Assembly: GCF_017696315.1 (NCBI RefSeq)
Contig: NZ_JAAORJ010000002.1
Location: forward strand, 395,267-459,266
Direction of reading: 5' to 3'
DNA from: Prochlorococcus marinus XMU1412
Lineage (GTDB): Bacteria; Cyanobacteriota; Cyanobacteriia; PCC-6307; Cyanobiaceae
DNA: 64,000 bases
Positions 48,925 to 57,353 of this stretch are shown piece by piece. Each line of letters opens with the position of its first letter. Position 1 is the stretch's first letter. A program made the position numbers and the translations under genes. Under the pieces are notes generated by a model. It worked only from the letters and a program-made list of their open reading frames with translations. It had not been told where the DNA came from and ran no database searches.

Positions 48925-49248
48925 CTACTTAAGCTTTTTAAGCTTCTTAACAAGATTTATTCCAACTCCTGATACAGCAAGAAGATCTTTTTCATCAGCA
49001 GCAATAACTGCTTTTGTTGTTTTAAATCCAGCCTCATACAAAGCTTTTGCACTTTTTGCTCCAACACCTGGAAGTGTAGTTAAAGTTTCAATATTTTTCT
49101 TAGAATTAACTACTTTGGTTTTTGTTTTTGTTTTTGTTTTTGTTTTTACAGGCTTTGCTGCTTTTTTTTCTTTCTTTAAAGGAGTTTCAGGAGATACTGC
49201 ACTTTGGAATAAAATTGATTTTAGTTTGCTGAGAAATTTAGAAATCAT
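48925..49248 (-). CDS. Helix-hairpin-helix protein with Lys-Thr repeat
   Basis: A 107-residue protein. Residues ~55-105 carry two helix-hairpin-helix units (TTLPGVGAKSAKALYEAG and LLAVSGVGINLVKKLKKL), non-specific DNA-binding modules. The linker is a KTKTKTKTK repeat encoded by five GTTTTT units on the plus strand. A short N-terminal amphipathic helix precedes it. A nucleoid-associated role is inferred. Confidence 0.75.
   Translation of the reverse strand: MISKFLSKLKSILFQSAVSPETPLKKEKKAAKPVKTKTKTKTKTKVVNSKKNIETLTTLPGVGAKSAKALYEAGFKTTKAVIAADEKDLLAVSGVGINLVKKLKKLK
49118..49147. repeat. Five-copy hexanucleotide repeat
   Basis: GTTTTT is repeated five times within the HhH gene. Each unit adds Lys-Thr, so gains or losses of units keep the frame and only change linker length. 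Confidence 0.85.
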
Positions 49249-49515
49249 TGCAATATATAAGTAATAAAATTAGCTCATCAATTTAATACTATCAAATTCT
49301 AGATGAATTAATAACAAGACAATAGCTAATTGAATAGAAATAATTTATTTACAATTACATAAATACACACATTTAATATTTATGCAAGCTTACGAGCTTT
49401 TGCAAGGTATTCAAAATTATTCTAAAAACTAATAAAAAGAAAAAATGTGCTTTCAAAAATTCAAGGTATTTAATAATAGAAAAGTTAAAATCTTATTAAA
49501 GAACAGATTATAAAA
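49249..49515. other. Gene-free spacer with short hairpin
   Basis: About 270 bp without a credible gene. AAGCT-TACG-AGCTT near 49385-49398 is a small hairpin inside a 16-codon frame of doubtful meaning. Otherwise AT-rich. Confidence 0.4.
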
Positions 49516-50112
49516 ATGAAGCTTATTTTTATAAGTGGACCTTCTGGAAGTGGGAAAACAACTTTATCAAATCAAATAATAAAAAAAAATAAAGATGGTA
49601 TTGTGTTAAGTACCGACAATTACTATAAAACAGGGTTGATTAGTAAATTACTATCAAAATTTGTGGAAGGTTTTTTTGATAGAAGTATTAGTTTTAATAA
49701 CAAACTATTAAAAAAAGATTTTGAATTTATCTATAAGAATGGAAATTCAATCATTGATCGTTATTATAATTTCGAAAAGAAAACAATTCAAAATATCTTA
49801 AACGAAACAAATAATATTAGTTTTTTAATTGTTGAGGGTATATTTGCTAAAGAATTCTCAAACACTTTAAATAATAAAGATTATATTTTTTTAGAAATAA
49901 AAACTAAAAAAAATGAGTGCATGAAAAGAGTTGTCCAAAGAGATATAAAGGAAAGGGGGAAGGATAAAAAACAAGCTGAGAATGATTTCTTAAAATCATG
50001 GGAAATTTATTACGCAAAATTAAAACCTGACAGCATAAAAAATAATACAAATAAATTCATTATTAGAAAAAAAACTGATATAGATAAAATTATGAAAAAA
50101 TTATTTAAATAA
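49516..50112 (+). CDS. Uridine-kinase-like P-loop phosphotransferase
   Basis: A 198-residue P-loop kinase with Walker A GPSGSGKTT at the N-terminus, the DNYY motif of uridine kinases (STDNYYKTG), and a lid-like VVQRDIKERGKD. Expected to phosphorylate a nucleoside or ribose-related substrate. Convergent with the FAD oxidoreductase, overlapping by 12 bp. Confidence 0.75.
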   Translation: MKLIFISGPSGSGKTTLSNQIIKKNKDGIVLSTDNYYKTGLISKLLSKFVEGFFDRSISFNNKLLKKDFEFIYKNGNSIIDRYYNFEKKTIQNILNETNNISFLIVEGIFAKEFSNTLNNKDYIFLEIKTKKNECMKRVVQRDIKERGKDKKQAENDFLKSWEIYYAKLKPDSIKNNTNKFIIRKKTDIDKIMKKLFK

Positions 50113-51294
50113 ATCATTTATTTTTTTCTCTAATATTAAAGCACTTAAAATTGAGCCTTCAATCCTGCCAAATCCCTCTCCTTGAAACCAATCTCCACAA
50201 AATCCAATTCTATATTTTCTACTAAATTGTAAAGATAATGGAACGGCAACTCCAGAAGGTTGTGAAGCTCTCCATTTCATAATAGATATTTTTTCATCAA
50301 ATGTTAATCTATTTACTAGAGAATTATCTTTAAACAGTTTATTGAAATTTGTAATTATTATTTGTTTAAAAACCTCTTCATCTTTTGTATTTAGATAAGA
50401 ATTAATTAACTCTATATTTTTTGAATGTACTACAATTCCTAACTTATTATTATCTTGCAGTTGAAAAATAATTCTTTCAAATCTATATTTTTTTTCTAAA
50501 TTTTTGTTTAAATAAAAATACCTTTGTTTTTTAGAATAAAAATCTTTATAACTATAATTTTGATTTGTATAAATTAAAAAAGTTAACCTAGGAATAAATT
50601 TTTGTTCTTCTAAAAATTTTAATAGTAAATCTATTTTCTTATCATAATTTATAGGAATAGCTTTTCTTAATGGAATTTGATTTGAGTTTAATATTTTCAA
50701 TGATCTTTTATGTAACAACAAATTAGTTGAACAAATAAGATATTTAGATTTGAATTTATCGCCATTTTTTGATGTAAGTACCCATTCCTTATCAACAAAC
50801 TTCAAATCAACTATTAAAGTTTCAAAGAAAAAATCAATTTTCCCTGTTAAATTATTTGACTCAATTATCTTTTTCGATAATTCACTCATAGAATCTAAAG
50901 GTAGATAATTAACCCCGCAAGAAAATTCAGATTTTTTTATGGTTTTTAAATTAGAATCCTCATTAAGAAAAAATATGTCTGAGTCGTCAATTTTTATATA
51001 TTTATTTTCCAATAATTCATCAATATAACTTTTTAATAGAAGATTATTTTTACTGTTAGATATATTAAAATTTGGAGAACCATGATTTAGTTTCCACCCT
51101 TTAAATCTTTTGCTTATTCTTGTACTTGATCTCCCTCCAAGTCCACGACCAATTTCAATTAATGCAACTTTTTTTGCAATATTATTTTTCAGATACTTAG
51201 AAGCAAAAACACAGGCAGATATACCTCCACCTATTATTAATAAGTCATATCTAGAATTACTTTTCATAGGTTTAATATTGACAGAAATTATCAT
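50101..51294 (-). CDS. NAD(P)/FAD-dependent oxidoreductase
   Basis: A 397-residue flavoprotein with the N-terminal FAD site DLLIIGGGISACVFA and the ADP/ribose block EIGRGLGGRSSTR. The end (RIGFCGDWFQGEGFGRIEGSILSA) is the FAD-closing motif of renalase and amine-oxidase-like proteins. Substrate unknown. Its ATG overlaps the stop of the upstream MTHFR-like gene (ATGA), so the two are translationally coupled. A later ATG at 51267 is the likelier mature start. Confidence 0.8.
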   Translation of the reverse strand: MIISVNIKPMKSNSRYDLLIIGGGISACVFASKYLKNNIAKKVALIEIGRGLGGRSSTRISKRFKGWKLNHGSPNFNISNSKNNLLLKSYIDELLENKYIKIDDSDIFFLNEDSNLKTIKKSEFSCGVNYLPLDSMSELSKKIIESNNLTGKIDFFFETLIVDLKFVDKEWVLTSKNGDKFKSKYLICSTNLLLHKRSLKILNSNQIPLRKAIPINYDKKIDLLLKFLEEQKFIPRLTFLIYTNQNYSYKDFYSKKQRYFYLNKNLEKKYRFERIIFQLQDNNKLGIVVHSKNIELINSYLNTKDEEVFKQIIITNFNKLFKDNSLVNRLTFDEKISIMKWRASQPSGVAVPLSLQFSRKYRIGFCGDWFQGEGFGRIEGSILSALILEKKINDLFK

Positions 51295-52091
51295 TCATTT
51301 TCTAAAAAACTATAAACAGAATTAAGTTTCTTAGGTGTTGAAAAATCAGATTCAATTACAGGAGTAATATTATTAATTTTATAAAAACTAACTAAATCGC
51401 TTGTGAAATCAAAAAAATTATCTAAGGAATATAAACACTTTTCTGATATGTATACCTCTTTCCAAGGACGAAATTTAAACCGCGCTATAAATTGTTTAGA
51501 AGGAATAAATAAACTTCCAAATAGATTTAATTTTTCATCTATTGCTATGTTCTTGAGATAATTCACCTCATTCTGAAGAACTTTAATATCTGTACCATAT
51601 TGAAACCAAATTGAATTTATTAATCCAGTCGAAAATTTTCTTTCAAACCTTTCTCTTTCTGAATAAACATTATAATATTTTTTCAAGTATGGATTGTAAG
51701 CTATACCTAATTTAACTTTTAAATTTTTTTCTTTTTTTAAATAAGCTAATACATCAACTGAGTCAAAGTTTTTTTTCTTCTTTGATCCAGACACAAGCAG
51801 AATTTCATAATTTCTATTAATGGCAGAATTTTTAAGAAAATCTAAAAAATCCTTATACGATTTTTCTTTATTTTTTGAATATTGATGATAAAGACTATAG
51901 TGATAGGTCACATTAAATTCATTATAGTTTTTAGATATATATTTAATAGTTGAATTAAATAAATCCTTCTTTAGAAGTCCTTTGCATGGAATATTGATAT
52001 TTTTTATATTATTTAATTTGCAGAAATTAAGTTTATTATCTAACTGAGGAATATTTTTAAATGATAATTCAAATCTTATATTATTATTCAT
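51291..52091 (-). CDS. Possible methylenetetrahydrofolate-reductase-like protein
   Basis: A 266-residue protein with a TIM-barrel-like pattern. VKLGIAYNPYLKK followed by STGLINSIWFQYGTD resembles the strand-loop blocks of MetF-type methylenetetrahydrofolate reductases, but the match is partial and the Glu/Asp active site is not confirmed. Coupled by ATGA overlap to the FAD oxidoreductase gene. The pair may form a two-component flavin enzyme. That is an inference. Confidence 0.45.
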   Translation of the reverse strand: MNNNIRFELSFKNIPQLDNKLNFCKLNNIKNINIPCKGLLKKDLFNSTIKYISKNYNEFNVTYHYSLYHQYSKNKEKSYKDFLDFLKNSAINRNYEILLVSGSKKKKNFDSVDVLAYLKKEKNLKVKLGIAYNPYLKKYYNVYSERERFERKFSTGLINSIWFQYGTDIKVLQNEVNYLKNIAIDEKLNLFGSLFIPSKQFIARFKFRPWKEVYISEKCLYSLDNFFDFTSDLVSFYKINNITPVIESDFSTPKKLNSVYSFLENE

Positions 52092-52123
52092 TATTTAATA
52101 GTCATATTTAATCACACAACATA

Positions 52124-52357
52124 TTAACGAAAACACGCATCAGCTACGATTCTTATTTTGGAAGTCGTCTTTTTATTCTTAGCCTTTAGAAAATAACTAG
52201 GGGAAATCTCTAATACAGCTTTTAAAGAAATTTTATCTTCGGCAGATTTTGCAATAATATGATTAAAACATTTCCAATTTTCTGGTATTACTAAACCTGG
52301 CCATGATAAATATAGACCTACAAAAATCCCGGAAAATAAAAATAAAAAAAACCTCAT
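52124..52357 (-). CDS. Small secreted protein, 77 aa
   Basis: Residues 1-25 form a signal-peptide-like helix (RFFLFLFSGIFVGLYLSW). The short mature part has two Cys (WKCFN, ADACFR) that could pair. No family recognised. Upstream of the coupled MTHFR-like/FAD genes on the same strand. Confidence 0.5.
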   Translation of the reverse strand: MRFFLFLFSGIFVGLYLSWPGLVIPENWKCFNHIIAKSAEDKISLKAVLEISPSYFLKAKNKKTTSKIRIVADACFR

Positions 52358-52524
52358 AACAAATAAAATTTTTAATTTTACTAATTAAAATTAAAACAAT
52401 AGTTCAATTGTATTGGAAAATAATTAATAAATTATTTACTTTCTTCTTACCGCAAATATTTCATCCATGAAAGATTTTCATGAACTCGAGAGGTTAGAAT
52501 ATCAAAAAAGTATTATTTTAGAAT

Positions 52525-52929
52525 ATGGCTAGCCAAGATTATCTAATTGCAATAGCTTTAATAGAGCAAAACTTAGTTAGAGCAATGCCTCTTGGAGGTA
52601 AAGAAATTAAAGATAATTTAGAGGAATCAGAAAATTTCAAGAAACTTGGAGAAGAGGTGATCTTAAATCTTCTAATGAGAGTGTTTCAAAGAAGTGATGA
52701 GGGTTCTTTAAAAAGGGTTTCTGAAGAAAAGGGTTTGCTCCTAGTTCATATGCATCCTAAAAGAATGCAGAAAGAGCTTCCATTCATTAAATCTGAATGG
52801 ATAAGAGATGGAGATACACAACAGTTTCTAAAATATCTTGGCAATCTTTCAAAAGAAGTATGGACTGCATCATTTGTAAAGTACAAAGGGATTGAATTTA
52901 CTTCTATCTCGAAGAATGATGAGATCTAA
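52525..52929 (+). CDS. Conserved-looking soluble protein, 134 aa
   Basis: A helical protein with a well-patterned middle (VILNLLMRVFQRSDEGSL; VHMHPKRMQKELPFIKSEW) and a C-terminal strand-like tail (VWTASFVKYKGIEFTSI). No family recognised. The longer frame from 52467 encodes only 21 unrelated codons before a stop. Function unknown. Confidence 0.55.
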   Translation: MASQDYLIAIALIEQNLVRAMPLGGKEIKDNLEESENFKKLGEEVILNLLMRVFQRSDEGSLKRVSEEKGLLLVHMHPKRMQKELPFIKSEWIRDGDTQQFLKYLGNLSKEVWTASFVKYKGIEFTSISKNDEI

Positions 52930-52953
52930 AATATACAAGAAAAAATTTTTTTT

Positions 52954-53634
52954 TCAAAGAATTTCTTTCTTTACAATATTATTTTCCCTGGTGACTCTAA
53001 AACAGTTTCTACCATTACCAAAATCAATTGAGGAATAGTCAAAATCATTTTTAATATGCAAGGCACAATTGCCCTCAATACATATACAAGAATCAATAAT
53101 TTCTCTCTTAATAATATCATTAACGTAAGGTTCCCTCTCTTTCTCTTCATCGAAATGCGGGCAAGCAATACCTTTAACAATGCCTAAGCAATCAATTATG
53201 GCTAATTCTTTAGCATAAGAATCAGTTATACCTTTATCAAACCAACAAATAGCCCCAGCACTTACACCACTCATTACAATTCCTTTTTCATAAGCATTTC
53301 GCAAAATTTTATTTAAATTCCATTCTTTCCAAACAGCTAACATACTTTTTGTATTTCCTCCACCAACATATATTATGTCTTGAGTTAAAACTTTCTCTTC
53401 TAAGTTTTCTGTTCTAGAGAAGAAATCAATATGGCTTGTTAGACAATCAAGTTTAGAAAATGCTCTATAAAAATTTAGTTTGTACAAACTACTATCACCA
53501 GATGCTGTTGGAATAAAGCAAATTTTAGGTCTTTTTTTATTACTTAAAGAAACTATATATTTTTCAATTTCAAGAGAGCCTAATGAACGTCCAAACCCTC
53601 CTCCCCCAATTGCAACTATATTTTTACAAGGCAT
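52954..53634 (-). CDS. Peptidase E (S51 family)
   Basis: A 226-residue serine peptidase of the dipeptidase E/cyanophycinase class. The catalytic Ser125 is in MSGVSAGAIC, the nucleophile elbow. The start AIGGGGFGRSLGS gives the oxyanion region, and an Asp block follows (CPHFDEEKERE). It would cleave Asp-X dipeptides. Cyanophycinase, which degrades the arginine-aspartate polymer, belongs to the same family. The short length and context favour a plain dipeptidase. Confidence 0.85.
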   Translation of the reverse strand: MPCKNIVAIGGGGFGRSLGSLEIEKYIVSLSNKKRPKICFIPTASGDSSLYKLNFYRAFSKLDCLTSHIDFFSRTENLEEKVLTQDIIYVGGGNTKSMLAVWKEWNLNKILRNAYEKGIVMSGVSAGAICWFDKGITDSYAKELAIIDCLGIVKGIACPHFDEEKEREPYVNDIIKREIIDSCICIEGNCALHIKNDFDYSSIDFGNGRNCFRVTRENNIVKKEIL

Positions 53635-53654
53635 ATTAAATAAAAGATTTGTAT

Positions 53655-54125
53655 ATGAATTTAAGACAAATTGCCATTAAAGATCAACTGGAATTAAAGA
53701 AGGTTTATTTTGATTCAATTCAATCCTTAGATGAAAAAATTTATAGTCAAGAACAAAAAAGAGCCTGGTCAAGCCAAGCTTGGAATAACCCAAATTTTGA
53801 TAAGTCAATAATTAAAGGTAAAGGATGGCTTATAAGTAAACAAGGAATTATTATTGCTTTTGCCACAAGATATCCCACCGATAGAATTGCACTATTTTAC
53901 TGTAAAGGTAAATTCCAAAGAAAAGGCTACGGCTCTAAGTTACTTAATAAATTAGAAGAGGAAGCAAAGAACGAAGGTTTAGATTCTCTTTATACTGAAG
54001 CGAGCTTAATAAGTTATGAATTATTTCTTAAAAATGAATGGGAAATTATACGTAAAGAAAAAGTTATTATAAATAACATTTTTTTTGAAAGATATAAAAT
54101 GACTAAAAATATAAAAATTAATTAA
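53655..54125 (+). CDS. GNAT-family acetyltransferase
   Basis: A 156-residue acetyltransferase. The acetyl-CoA loop reads GKFQRKGYGSKLL, the core of the GNAT A motif, with a typical B-motif Glu in YTEASLISYELFL. Substrate unknown. The TTG at 53649 is less likely than this ATG. Divergent from peptidase E. Confidence 0.78.
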   Translation: MNLRQIAIKDQLELKKVYFDSIQSLDEKIYSQEQKRAWSSQAWNNPNFDKSIIKGKGWLISKQGIIIAFATRYPTDRIALFYCKGKFQRKGYGSKLLNKLEEEAKNEGLDSLYTEASLISYELFLKNEWEIIRKEKVIINNIFFERYKMTKNIKIN

Positions 54126-54131
54126 TTAATA

Positions 54132-54455
54132 ATGTCTGGCAAAAGTAAGGGTTTAATTCTGATTCAAAGGGTTCTTATTTGGGCGTTATACTTTTTTTCA
54201 GGATTTATACTTTATTCAAACCAAGGTTTTTTGCCTTCATTGATAATTACTTTCTCAAGAATTATTTATCCATTATCTATTTTTTGGTTACAAATAAGAA
54301 TTAAGAAAAGAACCAATTTTCTGCCTATTGATTCAAAAATGACAACTTCGCAATTATGGTTCAATTTATTACCAGTTATTGCATCTCTATTAACTGTGAT
54401 TTTTTCTTTAACTAATTCTTTTATATATATTCTAGGAAAATTAATTAACTCTTAA
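54132..54455 (+). CDS. Three-helix membrane protein, unknown
   Basis: A 107-residue protein with membrane helices at about 9-27, 31-50 and 73-96, separated by basic loops (RIKKRTNF). No family recognised. Follows the GNAT gene by 6 bp on the same strand. Confidence 0.55.
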   Translation: MSGKSKGLILIQRVLIWALYFFSGFILYSNQGFLPSLIITFSRIIYPLSIFWLQIRIKKRTNFLPIDSKMTTSQLWFNLLPVIASLLTVIFSLTNSFIYILGKLINS

Positions 54456-54569
54456 ATAAATTAATTATTATCTTTTAGCCTAAGAAATTTCTCTCATAAA
54501 AAACATAATGTAAAGAAATTTGTCTTTTGCTGATATTTGTTTAAATTTTAAATAGTGATAAATAGAATC

Positions 54570-54719
54570 ATGAAAAATATTTCATTAAGGGGAAATATTA
54601 ATTTTGATAAAAAAAAAGATATAAATGATTATGAATTATTCTCTTTAAAAATCACTGATAGTTTATATAAAAAAGATATTGGAAAATTCCTTGAGACTCT
54701 CTCTTCTCACTTTATTTAG
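54570..54719 (+). CDS. Small hypothetical protein, 49 aa
   Basis: A short soluble frame with a mixed charge pattern (RGNINFDKKKDINDYELFSL). No family recognised. Kept because it fills a gap and has a regular ATG. Support is weak. Confidence 0.35.
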   Translation: MKNISLRGNINFDKKKDINDYELFSLKITDSLYKKDIGKFLETLSSHFI

Positions 54720-54811
54720 AAAAATATTCTTTTTCTGATCTTCAAATTCAAACAGTCCCATTAATAAATCATTTTTTGAGGGATAATGAGTAAAACATTA
54801 AGAATACTCCA

Positions 54812-55129
54812 ATGCAATTATTTCTTGCAGACTGCCAATTCCCAGATATTGAGAATCAAGTAAAAGCTTATCAATTATTTGTAGAAGCTTGGGAAAATGG
54901 TGAAATTGCAAAATCAGATAAAACAGATAAATTTGAGATGTTATTTAGAGTTCATGCTCCAGGGGAGGGGAGGGTAGTTTGTTTATGTAAAGCAGAGAGT
55001 GATAAACAAATTTTCGAGCATTTTGCTCCATGGAGAGCCAAATTTGGCATACATATGGAATTTACACCTGTAATAAGTTGTCAAAATATTGTTGATTACC
55101 ATAAAGATTTGTTCAAAACTTTAGGGTAA
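54812..55129 (+). CDS. DUF3303 family protein
   Basis: A 105-residue protein with the DUF3303 core: a strand-rich fold beginning MQLFLADCQFPDIENQVKAY, then MLFRVHAPGEGRVVCLCKAES and FEHFAPWRAKFGI, ending with VIDYHKDLF-like helix. Small stress-related or polyketide-cyclase-like proteins are found in this family, but no function is established. Four Cys are present. Confidence 0.75.
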   Translation: MQLFLADCQFPDIENQVKAYQLFVEAWENGEIAKSDKTDKFEMLFRVHAPGEGRVVCLCKAESDKQIFEHFAPWRAKFGIHMEFTPVISCQNIVDYHKDLFKTLG

Positions 55130-55152
55130 TTAGCTTAAATCTAAAATTTATC

Positions 55153-55332
55153 GTGATTAAACCTTTTTCCGATCTTATTTATAAAAAAAATGATAGAAAT
55201 TTTCCTTCTTCAAAAAATAAGCTTAAGAAAGAAGAAAACGTCAAATCTAAACCATTAATAATATTTGGTTTTATTATCTCATTAACCTCCATCTTTTTGC
55301 TTTTATTCACAATCAAAAATAAATTTGGATGA
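55153..55332 (+). CDS. Small tail-anchored membrane protein, 59 aa
   Basis: A GTG-initiated 59-codon frame: basic N-terminal region (KNKLKKEENVKSKP) and a C-terminal membrane helix (about 35-53, IIFGFIISLTSIFLLLF). No family recognised. Adjacent to another one-helix gene at 55403. Confidence 0.45.
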   Translation: MIKPFSDLIYKKNDRNFPSSKNKLKKEENVKSKPLIIFGFIISLTSIFLLLFTIKNKFG

Positions 55333-55402
55333 TATTTAAGTAATTAGAACTATTAACTGGGAACAAAAATGTTCTATTATTAATTTAAAAATAACTTACT
55401 AA

Positions 55403-55519
55403 ATGGCGTTTAACGAAGGAGGGATGGCATCGGGCCTTCTAATCATCGCAGTATCAATAGTTTTTGCTGCAGGTTTTGGTTTTTTAGTTTTACATTTTGT
55501 TCCTGGAACTCCATTTTAG
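55403..55519 (+). CDS. Single-helix membrane micro-protein, 38 aa
   Basis: A 38-codon frame starting AFNEGGMASG, with one long helix (about 10-31) and a short end HFVPGTPF. The Gly-rich, one-helix design resembles low-molecular-weight photosystem or cytochrome subunits, but I could not match it to a known one. Confidence 0.5.
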   Translation: MAFNEGGMASGLLIIAVSIVFAAGFGFLVLHFVPGTPF

Positions 55520-55551
55520 GTTATCCAACTTAATTTGATTCACAAAATATT

Positions 55552-55821
55552 TTAAACATTAACAGTTTCTAAATCCTGCATTTGATTATCATCAGAATTA
55601 GATTTCATCTTTAATCGATAGGCATAAACTAAAGATCCTAAAGCTATGGTACTAGAGGCAAAAATTCCCGATATAAGTATCAAGGCAAAAAGACCTCCTA
55701 CTAGTCCTCCTTTTAATCTAAGCAAATTTGATTTAATTAAAAGAATTGATAAAAAAACAATAGTAGCTTTAAGAGAAGAGATTTTCAAGAAAGTAAATGG
55801 ATAAAAAGGATTTAACAACAT
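55552..55821 (-). CDS. Two-helix membrane protein, 89 aa
   Basis: Two membrane helices (about 13-33 and 38-65, GGLVGGLFALILISGIF), then a polar C-terminus with Lys and Asp. The Gly-rich second helix could mediate dimer contact. No confident family. ATG at 55821. Confidence 0.5.
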   Translation of the reverse strand: MLLNPFYPFTFLKISSLKATIVFLSILLIKSNLLRLKGGLVGGLFALILISGIFASSTIALGSLVYAYRLKMKSNSDDNQMQDLETVNV

Positions 55822-55881
55822 TTCTTTGGAGGAATATAATTTAGCTTGATTCTAAAAATAAATTTAAAAAACCGCATAAAA

Positions 55882-55901
55882 AAAGACTCAAATGAGTCTT
55901 T
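55882..55901 (-). terminator. Terminator after 45-aa membrane protein gene
   Basis: On the minus strand AAAGACTCA-TT-TGAGTCTTT forms a 9-bp stem followed by a T run (TTTTTTT). It ends the transcript of 55926-56063. Confidence 0.8.
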
Positions 55902-55925
55902 AAAATCTAAATTAAATTCGATGAT

Positions 55926-56063
55926 TTATGCATCAGGGTCAAAATTCTTTAGGTTTGGACCCGCCACAAGACCAACAAGACCAAAAAGGACTAAAGAACC
56001 AATTCCAAAGCCAGCTGCCCATGGATTGAACCCACCTAAAGCAAAAGAAGCTAATAAATTCAT
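55926..56063 (-). CDS. Small membrane protein, 45 aa
   Basis: A 45-residue protein with one membrane helix (FGIGSLVLFGLVGLVAG at about 18-34), a conserved-looking ALGGFNPWAAG stretch and a C-terminal FDPDA end. The ATG at 56063 is preferred over 56132, which adds ~23 residues of unlike composition. Followed by a clear terminator (55882-55901). The NPWAAG motif looks constrained, but its family is unknown to me. Confidence 0.6.
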   Translation of the reverse strand: MNLLASFALGGFNPWAAGFGIGSLVLFGLVGLVAGPNLKNFDPDA

Positions 56064-56265
56064 GATTTTAAAACATAATATCTCCGAGTTAGCATACAGA
56101 TTTTTATGAAAAATATACCTATATTGAGACATTTCTTCGTAATTACTAGAATCGGTTAACTATCCCCTTATAAGAAATCCACAAAATTTTTATTATTTGT
56201 TTTATTATCAAGGCATTACTATTTTGATTGCGCACTTTAAGACCATCAAAACTGTTTCTTTTCTA

Positions 56266-56646
56266 ATGACTTCCAACTATACCTTTATTTATGATGGAGA
56301 ATGCCCATTCTGCAATCATTTTGCCGAGCTCCTTGAGATCAAAAGCAAGTTAAATAATATTAAAATTCTAGATGGTCGTAAAAATTTAAATCTAATTAAA
56401 TCCCTCCTAAAGAAAGGATATGACCTAGATAAAGGAGCTATTCTCCTGAGAAATGAAGATATCTTCCATGGGGCAGATGCAATTAATACTATTTGCAAAC
56501 AGATAAAGAATCCCTCAAGTAGTTTACTTTTATTACTTTCTAGAATATTTAAATCAAATAAACGAACAAATTTGATATTTCCTTTACTAGTCAGAGCCAG
56601 AAGATTAGCATTGATATCAAAAGGTATATCAATATCCCTAGTTTAA
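56266..56646 (+). CDS. DCC-family thiol-disulfide oxidoreductase (DUF393)
   Basis: A 126-residue protein with the DGECPFCNHFAELL start, the CxxC motif at the N-terminus, and a hydrophobic C-terminal helix with LLLLLSRIF. The DUF393/DCC family is thioredoxin-like and predicted to reduce disulfides. Real partner unknown. The longer frame from 56197 adds 23 non-family residues. Stands alone. Confidence 0.82.
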   Translation: MTSNYTFIYDGECPFCNHFAELLEIKSKLNNIKILDGRKNLNLIKSLLKKGYDLDKGAILLRNEDIFHGADAINTICKQIKNPSSSLLLLLSRIFKSNKRTNLIFPLLVRARRLALISKGISISLV

Positions 56647-56753
56647 AAATAAAAACTTTCTAAATATTAAATAACATATTTATAAGCTTATGTATCAATA
56701 AATGATAATTGATTATTTCTTAGCTAGAACTAAGTGGTAACAACAAGTATTAA

Positions 56754-56939
56754 ATGATAGAAAACTTCAATCCCTTTATTTCATTGGGCGGTGATAACCA
56801 AAAAGTTAATCATATGGCTGAAGCGGCACTTGAAATGAATTTAACTTGCAATGATTTAAAGAAGGATTTAAATTTAACTGATGGTGATGTAGTCGATATG
56901 TTGCAACTAGTCATGGATAGGTTTAAAAATAGTAATTAA
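56754..56939 (+). CDS. Small hypothetical protein, 61 aa
   Basis: A mostly helical protein with a conserved-looking EAALEMNLTCNDLKKDLNL and GDVVDMLQLVMDRFK. One Cys. No family recognised. Followed by a 100-residue gene of unknown function. Confidence 0.5.
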   Translation: MIENFNPFISLGGDNQKVNHMAEAALEMNLTCNDLKKDLNLTDGDVVDMLQLVMDRFKNSN

Positions 56940-56984
56940 GTAAATATCGTAATTAAGTAATCAGTATATATCTATTATTTTTTA

Positions 56985-57287
56985 ATGAAAACAGTTCAAA
57001 TTGAGTTTTCGAAATATGAATTAGTTAACTTTTTATGGCCTGAATTAATAGAGGACTATGGATTCGACAAGGCTAGGAAAATAGTTTCTCAAGCTATTGA
57101 CTTACAAAAAATGAATGGGACTAAAAATAGCACCATGCCAATCATATTTTCAGGAACAGGAGGATTAGCTCTAATACCAATACAAATGCTAGAAAAAGAA
57201 AACTTTGATCTTAGTTATAAAGATAATCAAGTTTTAATATTTAATTTAAAAAGAAAGTCATTTCAAATCTTAAATGAAGCAAACTAA
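56985..57287 (+). CDS. Hypothetical protein, 100 aa
   Basis: A soluble protein with helical start (FSKYELVNFLWPELIEDYGF; RKIVSQAIDLQK) and a beta-rich C-terminal half (GTGGLALIPIQML). No family recognised. May be transcribed with 56754-56939. Confidence 0.5.
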   Translation: MKTVQIEFSKYELVNFLWPELIEDYGFDKARKIVSQAIDLQKMNGTKNSTMPIIFSGTGGLALIPIQMLEKENFDLSYKDNQVLIFNLKRKSFQILNEAN

Positions 57288-57353
57288 TCTCAATTAGTGA
57301 TTTCTCGATAAAGCCAAAATTACCTTATATTCTAATAAAACAATTAATTGATA

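Noticed and set aside
52467-52531. 21-codon frame before the gene at 52525
   Set aside because: Too short, no ribosome site and no hydrophobic or domain pattern; probably leader DNA.
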